A stretch of 35,484 nt of DNA. It comes from Clostridium sp. GTDB lineage: Bacteria > Bacillota > Clostridia > Lachnospirales > Lachnospiraceae. Below the pieces are notes generated by a model. The model was not told the DNA's origin and did not search any database. It was given only the letters and a program-made list of their open reading frames with translations. The position numbers and the translations under genes are program-made. Location of the stretch: assembly GCA_023664605.1 (NCBI GenBank), contig JAMPFF010000031.1:1-35484 (forward strand). The letters run 5' to 3'. This document shows, one piece after another, positions 7,964-16,134 of this stretch. How positions within the stretch are numbered: the first letter of the stretch is position 1; the number at the start of each line of letters is the position of its first letter.

Positions 7964-8053
7964 GTCAGCAAGAAGCTGACCGTCAGCAGAAACCTGACAA
8001 CCGGCAGGAAGCCGGCGGCTGATAAGGAATCAGCTGTGAACGCAGAAGCGTTC
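7964..8053 (+). repeat. five tandem 18-nt palindromic hairpin units
   Basis: Five short inverted repeats sit at an exact 18-nt period, with hairpins at 7964-7980, 7982-7998, 8001-8015, 8018-8034 and 8038-8053. Stems are 5-6 bp: GTCAGC/GCTGAC, GTCAG/CTGAC, CCGGC/GCCGG, GCTGAT/ATCAGC, GAACGC/GCGTTC. Loops are mainly short and purine-rich: AAGAA, CAGAAAC, AGGAA, AAGGA, AGAA. Stem sequence differs from unit to unit while pairing is kept, so structure rather than sequence is conserved. It is placed at the predicted 5' end of the transporter leader. Confidence 0.85.
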
Positions 8054-8182
8054 CGTTTATCTGAATCATATCTATTTCAATATTTATTGCGTTTTATGTT
8101 TTTACTAATTACATTTTTATTAATTTTGTTATGCGTATTTCATGTTATTTACATAATATATTGTGTGTATTAGTATATCAGG

Positions 8183-8224
8183 AAGGTATGCGTTTTCCCA
8201 GAAGGGAAAGGTCATACCTTTTTT
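8183..8224 (+). terminator. attenuator-like terminator upstream of the ECF S component
   Basis: An 8-bp stem AAGGTATG (8183-8190) with CATACCTT (8213-8220) encloses a second stem, TTTCCC/GGGAAA, and is followed by a T run from 8219. It lies after the promoter and hairpin array but 57 nt before the start codon. It can therefore act as a transcription attenuator or end a ~265-nt small RNA. Confidence 0.75.
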
Positions 8225-8280
8225 CTGTTTTTTAGGAAAACTGCACCACAACGCACTTGATTTTTACAGGAGGTACACAA

Positions 8281-8858
8281 TGAACGAAACTATGAAAGAA
8301 ACGACTAAAAAATTGACATTATCCGCAATGTTTATTGCTATAGGGCTTATCCTGCCCATCTTCACCGGTCAAATCCCGCAGATTGGGAATATGCTGCTTC
8401 CCATGCATATCCCGGTATTTTTGTGCGGACTGATTTGCGGCTGGAAATATGGTGCGGCAGTCGGTTTTGTCCTTCCTTTGATGCGCTCTGTTATTTTCGG
8501 TATGCCCGTACTGTTTCCGACAGCGCTTGCCATGTCATTTGAACTTGCCACTTATGGTTTTGTTGCAGGTCTTCTCTATGGCATATCCCGCTGGCAGTGC
8601 ATACGCGCTCTTTACCGTTCCATCATTATTGCCATGTTTGCAGGCCGCGCCGTATGGGGTGTTGTTCAGATTATTCTGCTCGGCATATCCGGCAGCGCTT
8701 TCACCTGGCAGATGTTTATGGCAGGCGCCTTTTTTAACGCCATCCCCGGCATTATCATACAGCTTGTCTTACTGCCCGCCGTTATGCTTGCGCTGCATCG
8801 TACCGGCCTCGTAAAATTTCGTAAGACGCCAAAGCAGACCGCCGCGGAAATAAATTAA
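8281..8858 (+). CDS. ECF transporter substrate-binding (S) component
   Basis: 192 residues with about five to six membrane segments. The N-terminus MKETTKKLTLSAMFIAIGLILP and the segment LPMHIPVFLCGLICGWKYGAAVGFVLPLMRS are typical of the PanT-like/COG4684 group of energy-coupling factor S components. These bind a vitamin or precursor and dock on a shared EcfT-A-A' module, which is not encoded here. AGGAGGT at 8269-8275, 6 nt before the ATG, decides the start; an in-frame start at 8163 lies in the terminator and is rejected. A small-molecule kinase gene follows 18 nt later. This suggests uptake followed by phosphorylation. The ligand is not identifiable from sequence alone. Confidence 0.85.
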
Positions 8859-8875
8859 AAACGCAGGAAACGGAT

Positions 8876-9442
8876 ATGATTTCGACAATCATCGAAGCAA
8901 TTAAAGCTTTACCAAAAGAAAAACAACTGCAGCTTGTAGCTATCGAAGGCAGATGCGCTGCGGGGAAAACAACCCTTGCAGAGCGTCTGTCTAAAGAATT
9001 AAACTGCCCTGTTATTCACATGGACCATTTTTTTCTGCGCCCTGAACAGCGTACGAAAAAAAGGCTTTCCACACCGGGCGGCAACGTGGACTATGAACGC
9101 TTCCTGATGGAAGTCATGGCTCCACTGCGGATGGGTATGGGCGAAGATTTCCGCTACCGCCCCTATGACTGCCAGAAAAAAAGATGGGCAAAATCCATCC
9201 ACATCATTCCGCAAGACTTGGTAATCGTAGAGGGTTCTTATAGCTGCCATCCTGCACTATGGGAAAACTATGACTTGAAAATCTTTCTGAATGTAGATAA
9301 AGAAAAACAGCTTAAAAGAATCGAGGAGCGCGGCGGCAAAGACGCACTCACAGCATTCCGCGAAAAATGGATTCCGTTAGAGGAGATGTATTTTTCCGTC
9401 TGCCGGATAGCGGAACACTGTGACTTGCACTTTCAGGTTTGA
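8876..9442 (+). CDS. P-loop kinase, uridine kinase-like
   Basis: 188 residues. Walker A GRCAAGKT is at 25-32, followed by the VIHMDHFFLRPEQR segment that in uridine kinase/phosphoribulokinase relatives carries the substrate-binding acid. VIVEGSYSCHP is the second strand motif, and a lid region is rich in basic residues (KQLKRIEERGG). It likely phosphorylates a nucleoside-like or vitamin-like substrate. Location directly behind an S component with an AGGAAAC ribosome binding site points to trapping of the imported compound. Alternatives are a (d)CMP- or nicotinamide riboside-type kinase. The stop is 6 nt from the convergent rubrerythrin stop. Confidence 0.8.
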   Translation: MISTIIEAIKALPKEKQLQLVAIEGRCAAGKTTLAERLSKELNCPVIHMDHFFLRPEQRTKKRLSTPGGNVDYERFLMEVMAPLRMGMGEDFRYRPYDCQKKRWAKSIHIIPQDLVIVEGSYSCHPALWENYDLKIFLNVDKEKQLKRIEERGGKDALTAFREKWIPLEEMYFSVCRIAEHCDLHFQV

Positions 9443-9448
9443 GATATT

Positions 9449-9985
9449 TTAGTAATTTGCTTCGCTGATTTCAAAATAACTCTGCGGATGCGCGCATACC
9501 GGACAAACCTCTGGCGCGTTTGTGCCGACAACGATATGTCCGCAGTTACGGCACTCCCAAACTTTCACTTCACTTTTGGCAAATACGGAAGCCGTTTCAA
9601 TATTGTTTAATAATGCGCGGTAACGTTCTTCATGATGTTTCTCAATCGCACCAACCATACGGAATTTCTCCGCCAGCTCCGGGAAACCTTCCTCTTCCGC
9701 CGTCTTTGCAAATCCCTCATACATATCCGTCCATTCATGATTCTCGCCGTTAGCCGCCGCCGTAAGATTGTCGGTCGTCGTACCGATGCCCTGTAACTCT
9801 TTTAACCACATCTTGGCATGTTCTTTCTCATTCTCAGCGGTCTTTAAGAAAATGGATGATATCTGCTCATATCCCTCTTTCTTTGCCACGGAAGCAAAGT
9901 AAGTATACTTATTTCTTGCTCCCGATTCACCGGCAAAAGCCGCCTCCAAATTTTTCTCTGTCTGTGTTCCTGCGTATTTACTCAT
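9449..9985 (-). CDS. rbr: rubrerythrin
   Basis: 178 residues, two-domain rubrerythrin. The ferritin-like four-helix domain (1-~140) has diiron ligands in [26 protein letters not shown] and [10 protein letters not shown]. The C-terminal rubredoxin-like zinc/iron knuckle has CRNCG and CPVC at ~143-165. It acts in the cytoplasm as an NADH-linked peroxidase in anaerobes and protects against oxidative stress. The electron donor partner is not adjacent. Likely the last gene of a minus-strand group with the DUF362 and GyrI-like genes (gaps of about 50 and 66 nt). An AAAGGATAGG ribosome binding site precedes the ATG. Confidence 0.96.
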   Translation of the reverse strand: MSKYAGTQTEKNLEAAFAGESGARNKYTYFASVAKKEGYEQISSIFLKTAENEKEHAKMWLKELQGIGTTTDNLTAAANGENHEWTDMYEGFAKTAEEEGFPELAEKFRMVGAIEKHHEERYRALLNNIETASVFAKSEVKVWECRNCGHIVVGTNAPEVCPVCAHPQSYFEISEANY

Positions 9986-10034
9986 CTTATTGTACCTATC
10001 CTTTCTTTATTTATAAATCTTTTTTCTTATCGTT

Positions 10035-10931
10035 CTACTTAATTTCAGCCAGCTCATATTCCGTCGTGCCATAGCCAAGCTGCGCCGCCGCTTCAATCGT
10101 GTGCATACCGTGCCTTGATTCCACTCTCTCTAAGAAATGGTCGCGTCCGGGATCTTTTGACTGATAAATAAAATCCATACACGCCTTATCCAATGCCACC
10201 GGGTCAAGGGATGAGAGGATGCCGATATCTTTCATACACGGGTCCTCCGCTACGGCACAGCAGTCGCAGTCTACGGACAGATTGCACATCATATTGACAA
10301 ACGCCGTATTTCCCTTAAAATATTTCATTACGCTCCCTGCCGCGTCCGCCATCGCCTCGCAAAAAGCGTCCTGCTTCGCCGTATGGCTCCATACCTCATT
10401 CTGGTCTTTCGTAAAACCGCCGGAATGAATATAGGACTTGCCTGCACTGGATGCACAGCCGATAGAAAGCTGCTTTAACGCGCCGCCGTAACCGCCCATC
10501 GGATGCCCTTTAAAATGCGAAAGCACCAGCATGGAATCATAGTTTGCGATATTTTTCCCTACATAATTTTCTTTTAAGACCTTGCCGTCTGCCACCGGCA
10601 GCGCCAAATCCGGTCCCTCGGCGTCCATCAGATCCACCTGAAAATATCTGCTCCATCCATGTTCCGCAATCAGGCGCACATGCTTGTCGGTCGTATTTCT
10701 TTCCCCGTCGTACGCCGTATTGCATTCCACAACCGTTCCGTTTACCGCCTCCACCATAGGGCGCATAAAATTCGGCCGCAGATAATTCTGGTTCCCCTTT
10801 TCACCGGAATGGACTTTAACAGCTACTTTTCCCGGCAGCTTTTTACCTAATGCTTCATACATTACGATTACCTTTTCGGGGGTAATCGCTTTTGTAAAAT
10901 AGACTTTTGCTTTTTCCATCTTAATAACCAT
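10035..10931 (-). CDS. DUF362 domain-containing protein
   Basis: 298 residues. It contains KVAVKVHSGEKGN, YDSMLVLSHFKGHPMGGYGGALKQLSIGCAS and a cysteine cluster (NLSVDCDCC ... EDPC) near 215-230, typical of DUF362 proteins, which are thought to bind Fe-S clusters. The C-terminus GILSSLDPVALDKACMDFI is also family-typical. Molecular function is not established. Start set at 10931 (MVIKMEKAKVYF): GGAG lies 8 nt upstream. A longer frame to 10988 lacks a ribosome binding site. Proximity to rubrerythrin fits redox or stress metabolism, but that is inference. Confidence 0.88.
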   Translation of the reverse strand: MVIKMEKAKVYFTKAITPEKVIVMYEALGKKLPGKVAVKVHSGEKGNQNYLRPNFMRPMVEAVNGTVVECNTAYDGERNTTDKHVRLIAEHGWSRYFQVDLMDAEGPDLALPVADGKVLKENYVGKNIANYDSMLVLSHFKGHPMGGYGGALKQLSIGCASSAGKSYIHSGGFTKDQNEVWSHTAKQDAFCEAMADAAGSVMKYFKGNTAFVNMMCNLSVDCDCCAVAEDPCMKDIGILSSLDPVALDKACMDFIYQSKDPGRDHFLERVESRHGMHTIEAAAQLGYGTTEYELAEIK

Positions 10932-10997
10932 GCCTTTCTCTCCGGTTTTGTTTCTATATATTCTATCATTCTCTTTTTGCGCATACAAGCGTATATT

Positions 10998-11633
10998 TTA
11001 TTTTTCTTTTTTTACCGGGTGGCGTATGACCGTTTTCAAACGCTCCGGCGCAACCTTTCTGGCATCGCTTAGATAGATTTCATGATGCAGCCTCTTTTGC
11101 GTAATATCCAGTCCGTACCCCTCTGCGCGCATAAACTCGTGCATCATCTCCACCGTTGCGGGTTCGTCGTCATAAGCGCCGATGTGCATACATTGTACGC
11201 ACAATCCCTCGTCATAAGTCAAAAACTCCACTTTGGAAAAATCCTTTTGTTTTTTGTGGGAAGCCTCTTCTATCGCCCAGTCAAAATCCTCTTTCGTCAC
11301 AAAATCAGGCAGCCGGATAACAGAAATAAACCTAAAATCCTCTTTTCGGGTATAATTGATGCCTGCCACGCCCTCCTGCCACCAGAATCCTTCCAACGGC
11401 GGCACTACATAATCAAAATATCCCGCAATCTGACGATTTCCTTTTTTACTCATTTTAATTGTAAAGGCGATAGCATAAAGCAGACCGATCGACTCTTTAT
11501 ACTCGCCGCCCTCCACATTCGGATTGCCTTTGCCGCGCACCGCAATATAATTCATCGGCGGCACCGTTACGATACAAGGCTTATTTTTCGGCATATAAAA
11601 CTCTTTATATTCTTTTTTATAGTCAAACGCCAT
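10998..11633 (-). CDS. GyrI-like small-molecule-binding domain protein
   Basis: 211 residues, single domain. The pattern PPMNYIAVRGKGNPN, then YFDYVVPPLEGFWW, then EFLTYDEGLCVQCMHIGAYDDEPATVEMMHEFM, is that of the GyrI-like/SOUL fold found alone or fused to AraC regulators. In the family it binds amphipathic small molecules, and some members hydrolyse cyclopropanoid toxins. The aromatic residues FWW and conserved E in YDDEP would line the pocket. A ribosome binding site, GGGAGG, lies 8 nt before the ATG. First gene of the minus-strand group with DUF362 and rubrerythrin. Confidence 0.9.
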   Translation of the reverse strand: MAFDYKKEYKEFYMPKNKPCIVTVPPMNYIAVRGKGNPNVEGGEYKESIGLLYAIAFTIKMSKKGNRQIAGYFDYVVPPLEGFWWQEGVAGINYTRKEDFRFISVIRLPDFVTKEDFDWAIEEASHKKQKDFSKVEFLTYDEGLCVQCMHIGAYDDEPATVEMMHEFMRAEGYGLDITQKRLHHEIYLSDARKVAPERLKTVIRHPVKKEK

Positions 11634-11756
11634 TTGTATACCCTCCCGTTTTTTCTGTTAAACCTCTTTCTATTATAGATAATCAGAAAATGCCTGTCCA
11701 TGATTTTATCTTGAAAATTGTATCTAAACAATCATATTTAAAAAACAAAAAAAGAA

Positions 11757-11785
11757 ATGACGGACAGCGCGGTTTGTGCTACAAT
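11757..11785 (+). promoter_or_regulatory. candidate promoter for the TraX-like gene
   Basis: ATGACG at 11757-11762 (4 of 6 to consensus), 17-nt spacer, TACAAT at 11780-11785 (5 of 6). The start site would be near 11792, giving a ~77-nt leader that contains the hairpins at 11810-11855. Confidence 0.5.
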
Positions 11786-11809
11786 ACAAGCGGCGCTATA
11801 TACCGCGGC

Positions 11810-11862
11810 GCAGAATTTGAGATTCTGCCCGCATCCTCAGCGTAAAACGCTTCAGAATGGAG
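11810..11862 (+). repeat. possible partial copy of the dispersed intergenic element
   Basis: A hairpin GCAGAATTTGAGATTCTGC (11810-11828) shares its AGAATTTGAGATTCT core with the inner hairpin of copy 1. It is followed, after a spacing like that of copies 1-3, by AATGGAG, the ribosome binding site of the next gene. A second hairpin, AGCGTAAAACGCT, lies between. The long AT-rich hairpin of the full copies is missing. It could be a decayed copy or convergence. Confidence 0.45.
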
Positions 11863-11868
11863 AAAATA

Positions 11869-12627
11869 ATGGACAATGCTGTTATTGTAAAAAATGAAAA
11901 AGGCTGTTTGAACAGGAACCAGATAAAATATATCGTGATTATCGCCATGCTAATCGACCATATCGCATGGGGATTTGTAGACGCCGTTAATCCGCTTTTG
12001 GGCGGATGTATGCACTTTATCGGACGCCTGACCGGTCCGACGATGGCATACTTTGTCGGCGAGGGTTACCGATATACAAGAGACGTCGGCAAATATCAGC
12101 AAAGGCTCGCTGTCTTTGCCCTTATCTCCTGGATACCGTTCGTATGGTTTGAATATGGCAGACTGCCGTTTTATTTTGAAGAGGGGCGGCTTATGTTCAT
12201 CCCCGTACAAAGCGTTATCTTCACACTCTTTCTCGGTCTTACCGCCATCAGGCTGTATGAGAGCCGGAAAATAAACAAGCCTCTTAAAATCATCGGTATC
12301 ATACTTCTTAGTCTGCTCGCCTGCATAGGCGACTGGCTGTTCATGGATGTGCTGGGCTGTTTGTTCGTCCATATCTACCATGATAAACCGAAAGCAAAAT
12401 GGACTGCTTTCACGCTTACTTTCCTGCTGCCGAATGTCTTTATCGCGCTGCTGTCCGGTCTGGAATACACCTGGTTCCAGTTCGGCGTGCTGCTCGTACC
12501 CTTGATGCTGTATTTTCTCTATAACGGTCAGAGCGGCAGCAAGGCAAAAGTGCATAAATGGTTCTTTTACTTCTTTTATCCGGCACATTTGCTTGTGCTG
12601 GGGATATTAAGACAAATACTTCCCTAA
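11869..12627 (+). CDS. TraX-like integral membrane protein
   Basis: About 252 residues with some seven to eight hydrophobic segments. The opening LNRNQIKYIVIIAMLIDHIAW, the HFIGRLTGPTMAYFVGEGYRYTRD motif and the closing FYFFYPAHLLVLGILR are the signature of the TraX family. TraX acetylates the pilin N-terminus in F plasmids, but chromosomal Firmicutes members probably acylate cell-surface molecules. Start at 11869 because GGAG is 6 nt upstream; the ATG at 11857 is the ATGGAG of that site. No conjugation genes are nearby. Its last 21 bases overlap the end of the convergent histidine kinase gene. Confidence 0.92.
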   Translation: MDNAVIVKNEKGCLNRNQIKYIVIIAMLIDHIAWGFVDAVNPLLGGCMHFIGRLTGPTMAYFVGEGYRYTRDVGKYQQRLAVFALISWIPFVWFEYGRLPFYFEEGRLMFIPVQSVIFTLFLGLTAIRLYESRKINKPLKIIGIILLSLLACIGDWLFMDVLGCLFVHIYHDKPKAKWTAFTLTFLLPNVFIALLSGLEYTWFQFGVLLVPLMLYFLYNGQSGSKAKVHKWFFYFFYPAHLLVLGILRQILP

Positions 12628-15600
12628 AACGCTGATAAGCTGGTCGATATCAATCGGCTTGGCAATATGCGCGTTCATGCCGTTCTTTAAGGCTGCCTCC
12701 TTATCTTCCTCCATGGCGTTTGCTGTCATGGCGATAATCGGAAGCGTCTCCACATCCTTACGGTGCAGGGCGCGGATAGTACGCGTAGCCTCGTAACCAT
12801 CCATAATCGGCATCTGCACATCCATCAAAACAGCATCATAGTAACCTTCCTCTGAATTGCTGACCATTTCCACCGCATCCGTGCCATCCGGCGCGCTTTC
12901 TACCACAAAACCGCTCTCCGTAAGAATATACTCCGCAATTTCTCTGTTAAGCTCGATATCTTCTACCAGCAAAATGCGTTTGCCGCCGAAATCAGCCTTT
13001 GTCCACGGCAGTTCAATTTCCTTTTCAACAAGATTGTTGGCGGACAGTAACGCGCTTTTTAAATCCGACATAAACAGCGGTTTCGCGCAAAAGGCTGTAA
13101 CGCCTGCCTGCATAGCCTCTTCCTCAATATCCGTCCAATCATAGGCCGTCAGGATAATAATAGGACTTTCCGGGCCTACCGCAGCACGGATTCGTCTGGT
13201 CGTTTCAATACCGCTCATCTCCGGCATCTGCCAGTCGATAATATAAGTGTGATAAGAATCGCCCTCATTGTGTGCGCTTTTGGCACGGTAAACGGCCTCC
13301 CTTCCGGAAATCGTCCACTCGGAACGCATTCCAATCTGCGTAAGCATCCGGGTAACACTCTCGCAGCTATCACAATCATCATCCACCACAAGAGCGCGCA
13401 GACCTTGCAGTTCCTTGATGCCTGCCGCGTTTTTCTCAACGTCCTGCAGCTTTAAGCTTAATTCTACCCTAAACTCGCTGCCCTTGCCTTTTTCGCTTTG
13501 TACGGTAATGGTTCCGCCCATCATTTCTACGATATTTTTCGTAATCGCCATGCCCAATCCGGTTCCTTCGATACCTGTCCTTGTCGTGCTTTCCTCTCTC
13601 TCGAAAGGTTCAAAAATATGTTCCACAAAACCGGGCGTCATGCCGATACCGTTATCCTTGACGATAAATACATAGTCGCCGTATCCCCGATGGAACGTCG
13701 TCTGCTGCTGGATGCGGAAACTTACCGTTCCGCCCGCCGGCGTATATTTCACGGCATTGCTCAACAGGTTGACAAAAATCTGGCTCAATTTCAGGGAATC
13801 GGCAACGACGTCCTCGTTTGCCACATCAAATGTATCGATGAATAATTCCAACTGCTTTGCCTTTACCTGCGGCTGAATAATATTCACCAGATTGTGGGTC
13901 AGGTCTGAAATGTTGCATTCCTGCTCCTTAATCTGTAACTTGCCGCTCTCGATACGGCTCATGTCGAGAATATCATTAATCAGGCTGAGCAGATGATTAC
14001 TGGACGACAACACTTTTTGCAGACAATCCAATACCTGCGACTTATTATCAATATGACTGACCGCAATCGTAGTAAAACCGATAATGGCATTCATAGGCGT
14101 ACGGATATCGTGGGACATATTGGAAAGGAACGTCGTCTTGGCGTTGTTGGCGTGCTGCGCCTGCAATAAGGCGTCCTGTAACGCCTGCGTCTGCTCCCGC
14201 TGTTTCTGCACCTGCATTGTAATATCCCTGGATACTACCATAACCATAATATCGCCGTTCTGCTCGTCCCGCGTCATAATAAAGGACTGCCGCACACACA
14301 TCGGCGCCATATCGGGCGCGCCGCCCCAGTAATCCACCGTAACTTCGGCTTCCCCCTGTTCAAAACGCTGTTTTAAATTTTCTATATTGACAACAGCGCT
14401 ATATTCCTCTCTGGATTCCGCTAAAACAAATTCTTTCCATTTATCAAAACACGCCGAAGCCGCACACGGTGTGGATAAGCCTGTCTTTTCCAAAAGGGAG
14501 ACCCTCTCTCCGTCTACCATGCGGACAATATCCTGCTCAATTAAATCCCGCGTCAGATTAAACTCGAATGTATTGAAAGCCGCGGAAGTAATGGCGATAC
14601 GGTACTGCCTTTCCTTACGGTTCATCACGGCGCGTTCTTTTTCCTCCTGAAGTTCTTGTAACTTCAACTGCGTGTTATCCTGACGGACGAAAAGGATTTT
14701 AGACGCTTTGCCCTCTTCATTCCGGCTCAGACAGACGGTAATAAGAAGCTCCCATTTTTCCTCACCGCCCCGCATCACATGACACTCATAATTAAGGACG
14801 TCAGTTTTTTCAAAATTCTTAATCAGATTATTCACCTCAAAATAGCGGTGGAAATCCTCTTTGCCCTCTTCTTCAATAATATCAGCGCTGTGAATACACA
14901 GTATATCTTCAAACGTCCCCTCCATAGCCAGGTCTTTGCTTAACGGATGCTCGCCCGCCATATAGGAATAGCGGTTCGTCTCCAAGTCCACCGTAAGATA
15001 ACGGGAGGAAAAAAGCGTATTCAATCCCTCCAGCACATAACTGAACTGGTCGTTCTGCTTTTCCAACACTGTCCGCGTCCGTCTTGCCCGAACCAGCAAA
15101 ACCAGCATATAGCAGACAAACACAATTATCAAAATCGTCTGCAGAATCATACCGGTACGGTTTGCCTCCCGTACCATCATCTGCGTCACGTTCTTGGGAA
15201 AAGCCTGAATCAGAACATAATCCGTATCCGGCACATGCAAAGCGCACAGGTTGTCCGTCAGGCTGCTCTCATCACAAATAAAGCTTTTTTCATCCACATC
15301 GCCTCTAAATACCGCCCAGACATTTTCCGCAGTCGCAGCATCAATGACTCCGGCGTCCCGCAAAACGTCCGGCAGTAATTTATCGTATTTTTCCCCGTTG
15401 GAAGAAGCTATAACCTCGCCGTCCCGCGTACACAGATAGACATCCGCCTCCTCGCCAAAATAGCTTGTTTTCAATATCTCCTGCAGATAGTCCTCGGCAA
15501 GATAAAGCCCGAGCAGTACGCCGGCGATTCTATCGCCCTCCCGTACCGGAGCGTAAAACACCATCGTCGTCCTTCCCGTAACACGGGAATTTAATACCAT

Positions 15601-16017
15601 CGAAGTGCCGCTCTCACCCTGCATTCCGGCAATAAAATAATCTCTGTCCGCACTGTCGGAAACCGTTCCTTCGGATGTCAGGTTAGCGCCCTTTTCATTG
15701 ACAAAGCGCATGGAATCAAAATCCACATTGTTTTCCAGCTCTTTTAACATATCCGCGTCAACCTCCGACGCCCTCATTCCTACGCTTAAAAAATAGGCAT
15801 AATTGCGCACCCGCCGCCCGGCATTCATAAACTCGTTGCCAATCCCTGCCGCGGTCTGATGGGCGGAGTCCATCGCATAATTTGAATTACGTTCTTCAAT
15901 CTGACGCCTGTTGGAAACAGCGTACCATCGAAACAATATAATAACCGCCGCCAGCACAATCAATATGTACAACACATTCTGCCACGTCTTTTGGGCTGCA
16001 CTTTTTGTCTCATTCAT
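12607..16017 (-). CDS. hybrid sensor histidine kinase with two receiver domains
   Basis: 1136 residues. TM1 is at ~15-31 and TM2 at ~288-308, flanking a double-Cache-like extracellular sensor domain (~35-285, with DRDYFIAGMQGESG and YAPVREGDRIAGVLLG). PAS-like cytoplasmic segments follow (~330-605). HisKA has SNMSHDIRTPMNAIIGF with phospho-acceptor H636. HATPase has QIFVNLLSNAVKYTP, DNGIGM ~788 and GTGLGMAI ~818. Receiver 1 has D928 and K979, receiver 2 D1066 and K1120. No HPt domain or output regulator is adjacent, so the phosphorelay partner is elsewhere. Start at 16017: GGAG lies 10 nt upstream; the TTG at 16026 is too close to it. It converges on the TraX gene with a 21-bp overlap. Confidence 0.95.
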   Translation of the reverse strand: MNETKSAAQKTWQNVLYILIVLAAVIILFRWYAVSNRRQIEERNSNYAMDSAHQTAAGIGNEFMNAGRRVRNYAYFLSVGMRASEVDADMLKELENNVDFDSMRFVNEKGANLTSEGTVSDSADRDYFIAGMQGESGTSMVLNSRVTGRTTMVFYAPVREGDRIAGVLLGLYLAEDYLQEILKTSYFGEEADVYLCTRDGEVIASSNGEKYDKLLPDVLRDAGVIDAATAENVWAVFRGDVDEKSFICDESSLTDNLCALHVPDTDYVLIQAFPKNVTQMMVREANRTGMILQTILIIVFVCYMLVLLVRARRTRTVLEKQNDQFSYVLEGLNTLFSSRYLTVDLETNRYSYMAGEHPLSKDLAMEGTFEDILCIHSADIIEEEGKEDFHRYFEVNNLIKNFEKTDVLNYECHVMRGGEEKWELLITVCLSRNEEGKASKILFVRQDNTQLKLQELQEEKERAVMNRKERQYRIAITSAAFNTFEFNLTRDLIEQDIVRMVDGERVSLLEKTGLSTPCAASACFDKWKEFVLAESREEYSAVVNIENLKQRFEQGEAEVTVDYWGGAPDMAPMCVRQSFIMTRDEQNGDIMVMVVSRDITMQVQKQREQTQALQDALLQAQHANNAKTTFLSNMSHDIRTPMNAIIGFTTIAVSHIDNKSQVLDCLQKVLSSSNHLLSLINDILDMSRIESGKLQIKEQECNISDLTHNLVNIIQPQVKAKQLELFIDTFDVANEDVVADSLKLSQIFVNLLSNAVKYTPAGGTVSFRIQQQTTFHRGYGDYVFIVKDNGIGMTPGFVEHIFEPFEREESTTRTGIEGTGLGMAITKNIVEMMGGTITVQSEKGKGSEFRVELSLKLQDVEKNAAGIKELQGLRALVVDDDCDSCESVTRMLTQIGMRSEWTISGREAVYRAKSAHNEGDSYHTYIIDWQMPEMSGIETTRRIRAAVGPESPIIILTAYDWTDIEEEAMQAGVTAFCAKPLFMSDLKSALLSANNLVEKEIELPWTKADFGGKRILLVEDIELNREIAEYILTESGFVVESAPDGTDAVEMVSNSEEGYYDAVLMDVQMPIMDGYEATRTIRALHRKDVETLPIIAMTANAMEEDKEAALKNGMNAHIAKPIDIDQLISVLGKYLS

Positions 16018-16069
16018 AAAACACAATCTCCTTTGTCAAAAAATTCCCCGATAAAGCTCTTTTCCACCC

Positions 16070-16098
16070 ATTATATCACTGAATTTAAAGACTGACTA
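16070..16098 (-). promoter_or_regulatory. promoter of the hybrid histidine kinase gene
   Basis: Minus strand TAGTCA (16098-16093), 17-nt spacer, TATAAT (16075-16070), preceded by TG to give an extended -10. It lies about 50 nt upstream of the start codon. Confidence 0.65.
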
Positions 16099-16134
16099 TT
16101 CTTTTTGTCAGATTGTGTTTTCAAATTGTGTCTT

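Noticed and set aside
7964-8053. CRISPR array
   Set aside because: Units are contiguous palindromes of different sequence, with no identical repeats, spacers or cas genes.
7634-8173. Plus-strand frame of 179 codons over the phosphatase start and the hairpin array
   Set aside because: Antisense to a real gene, no ribosome binding site; the six-residue periodicity is just the 18-nt hairpin repeat translated.
7957-8280. Known riboswitch in the transporter leader
   Set aside because: I could not match the visible stems to a class I know; left as an unexplained leader.
11082-11678. 198-codon plus-strand frame over the GyrI-like gene
   Set aside because: Antisense shadow, composition rich in H, R and C, no ribosome binding site.
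11950-12588. 212-codon minus-strand frame inside the TraX-like gene
   Set aside because: Shadow of a convincing multi-TM family protein; no start signals.
11869-12627. Evidence of conjugative transfer from the TraX-like gene
   Set aside because: Chromosomal TraX-like proteins are common in Firmicutes and no other transfer gene is present.
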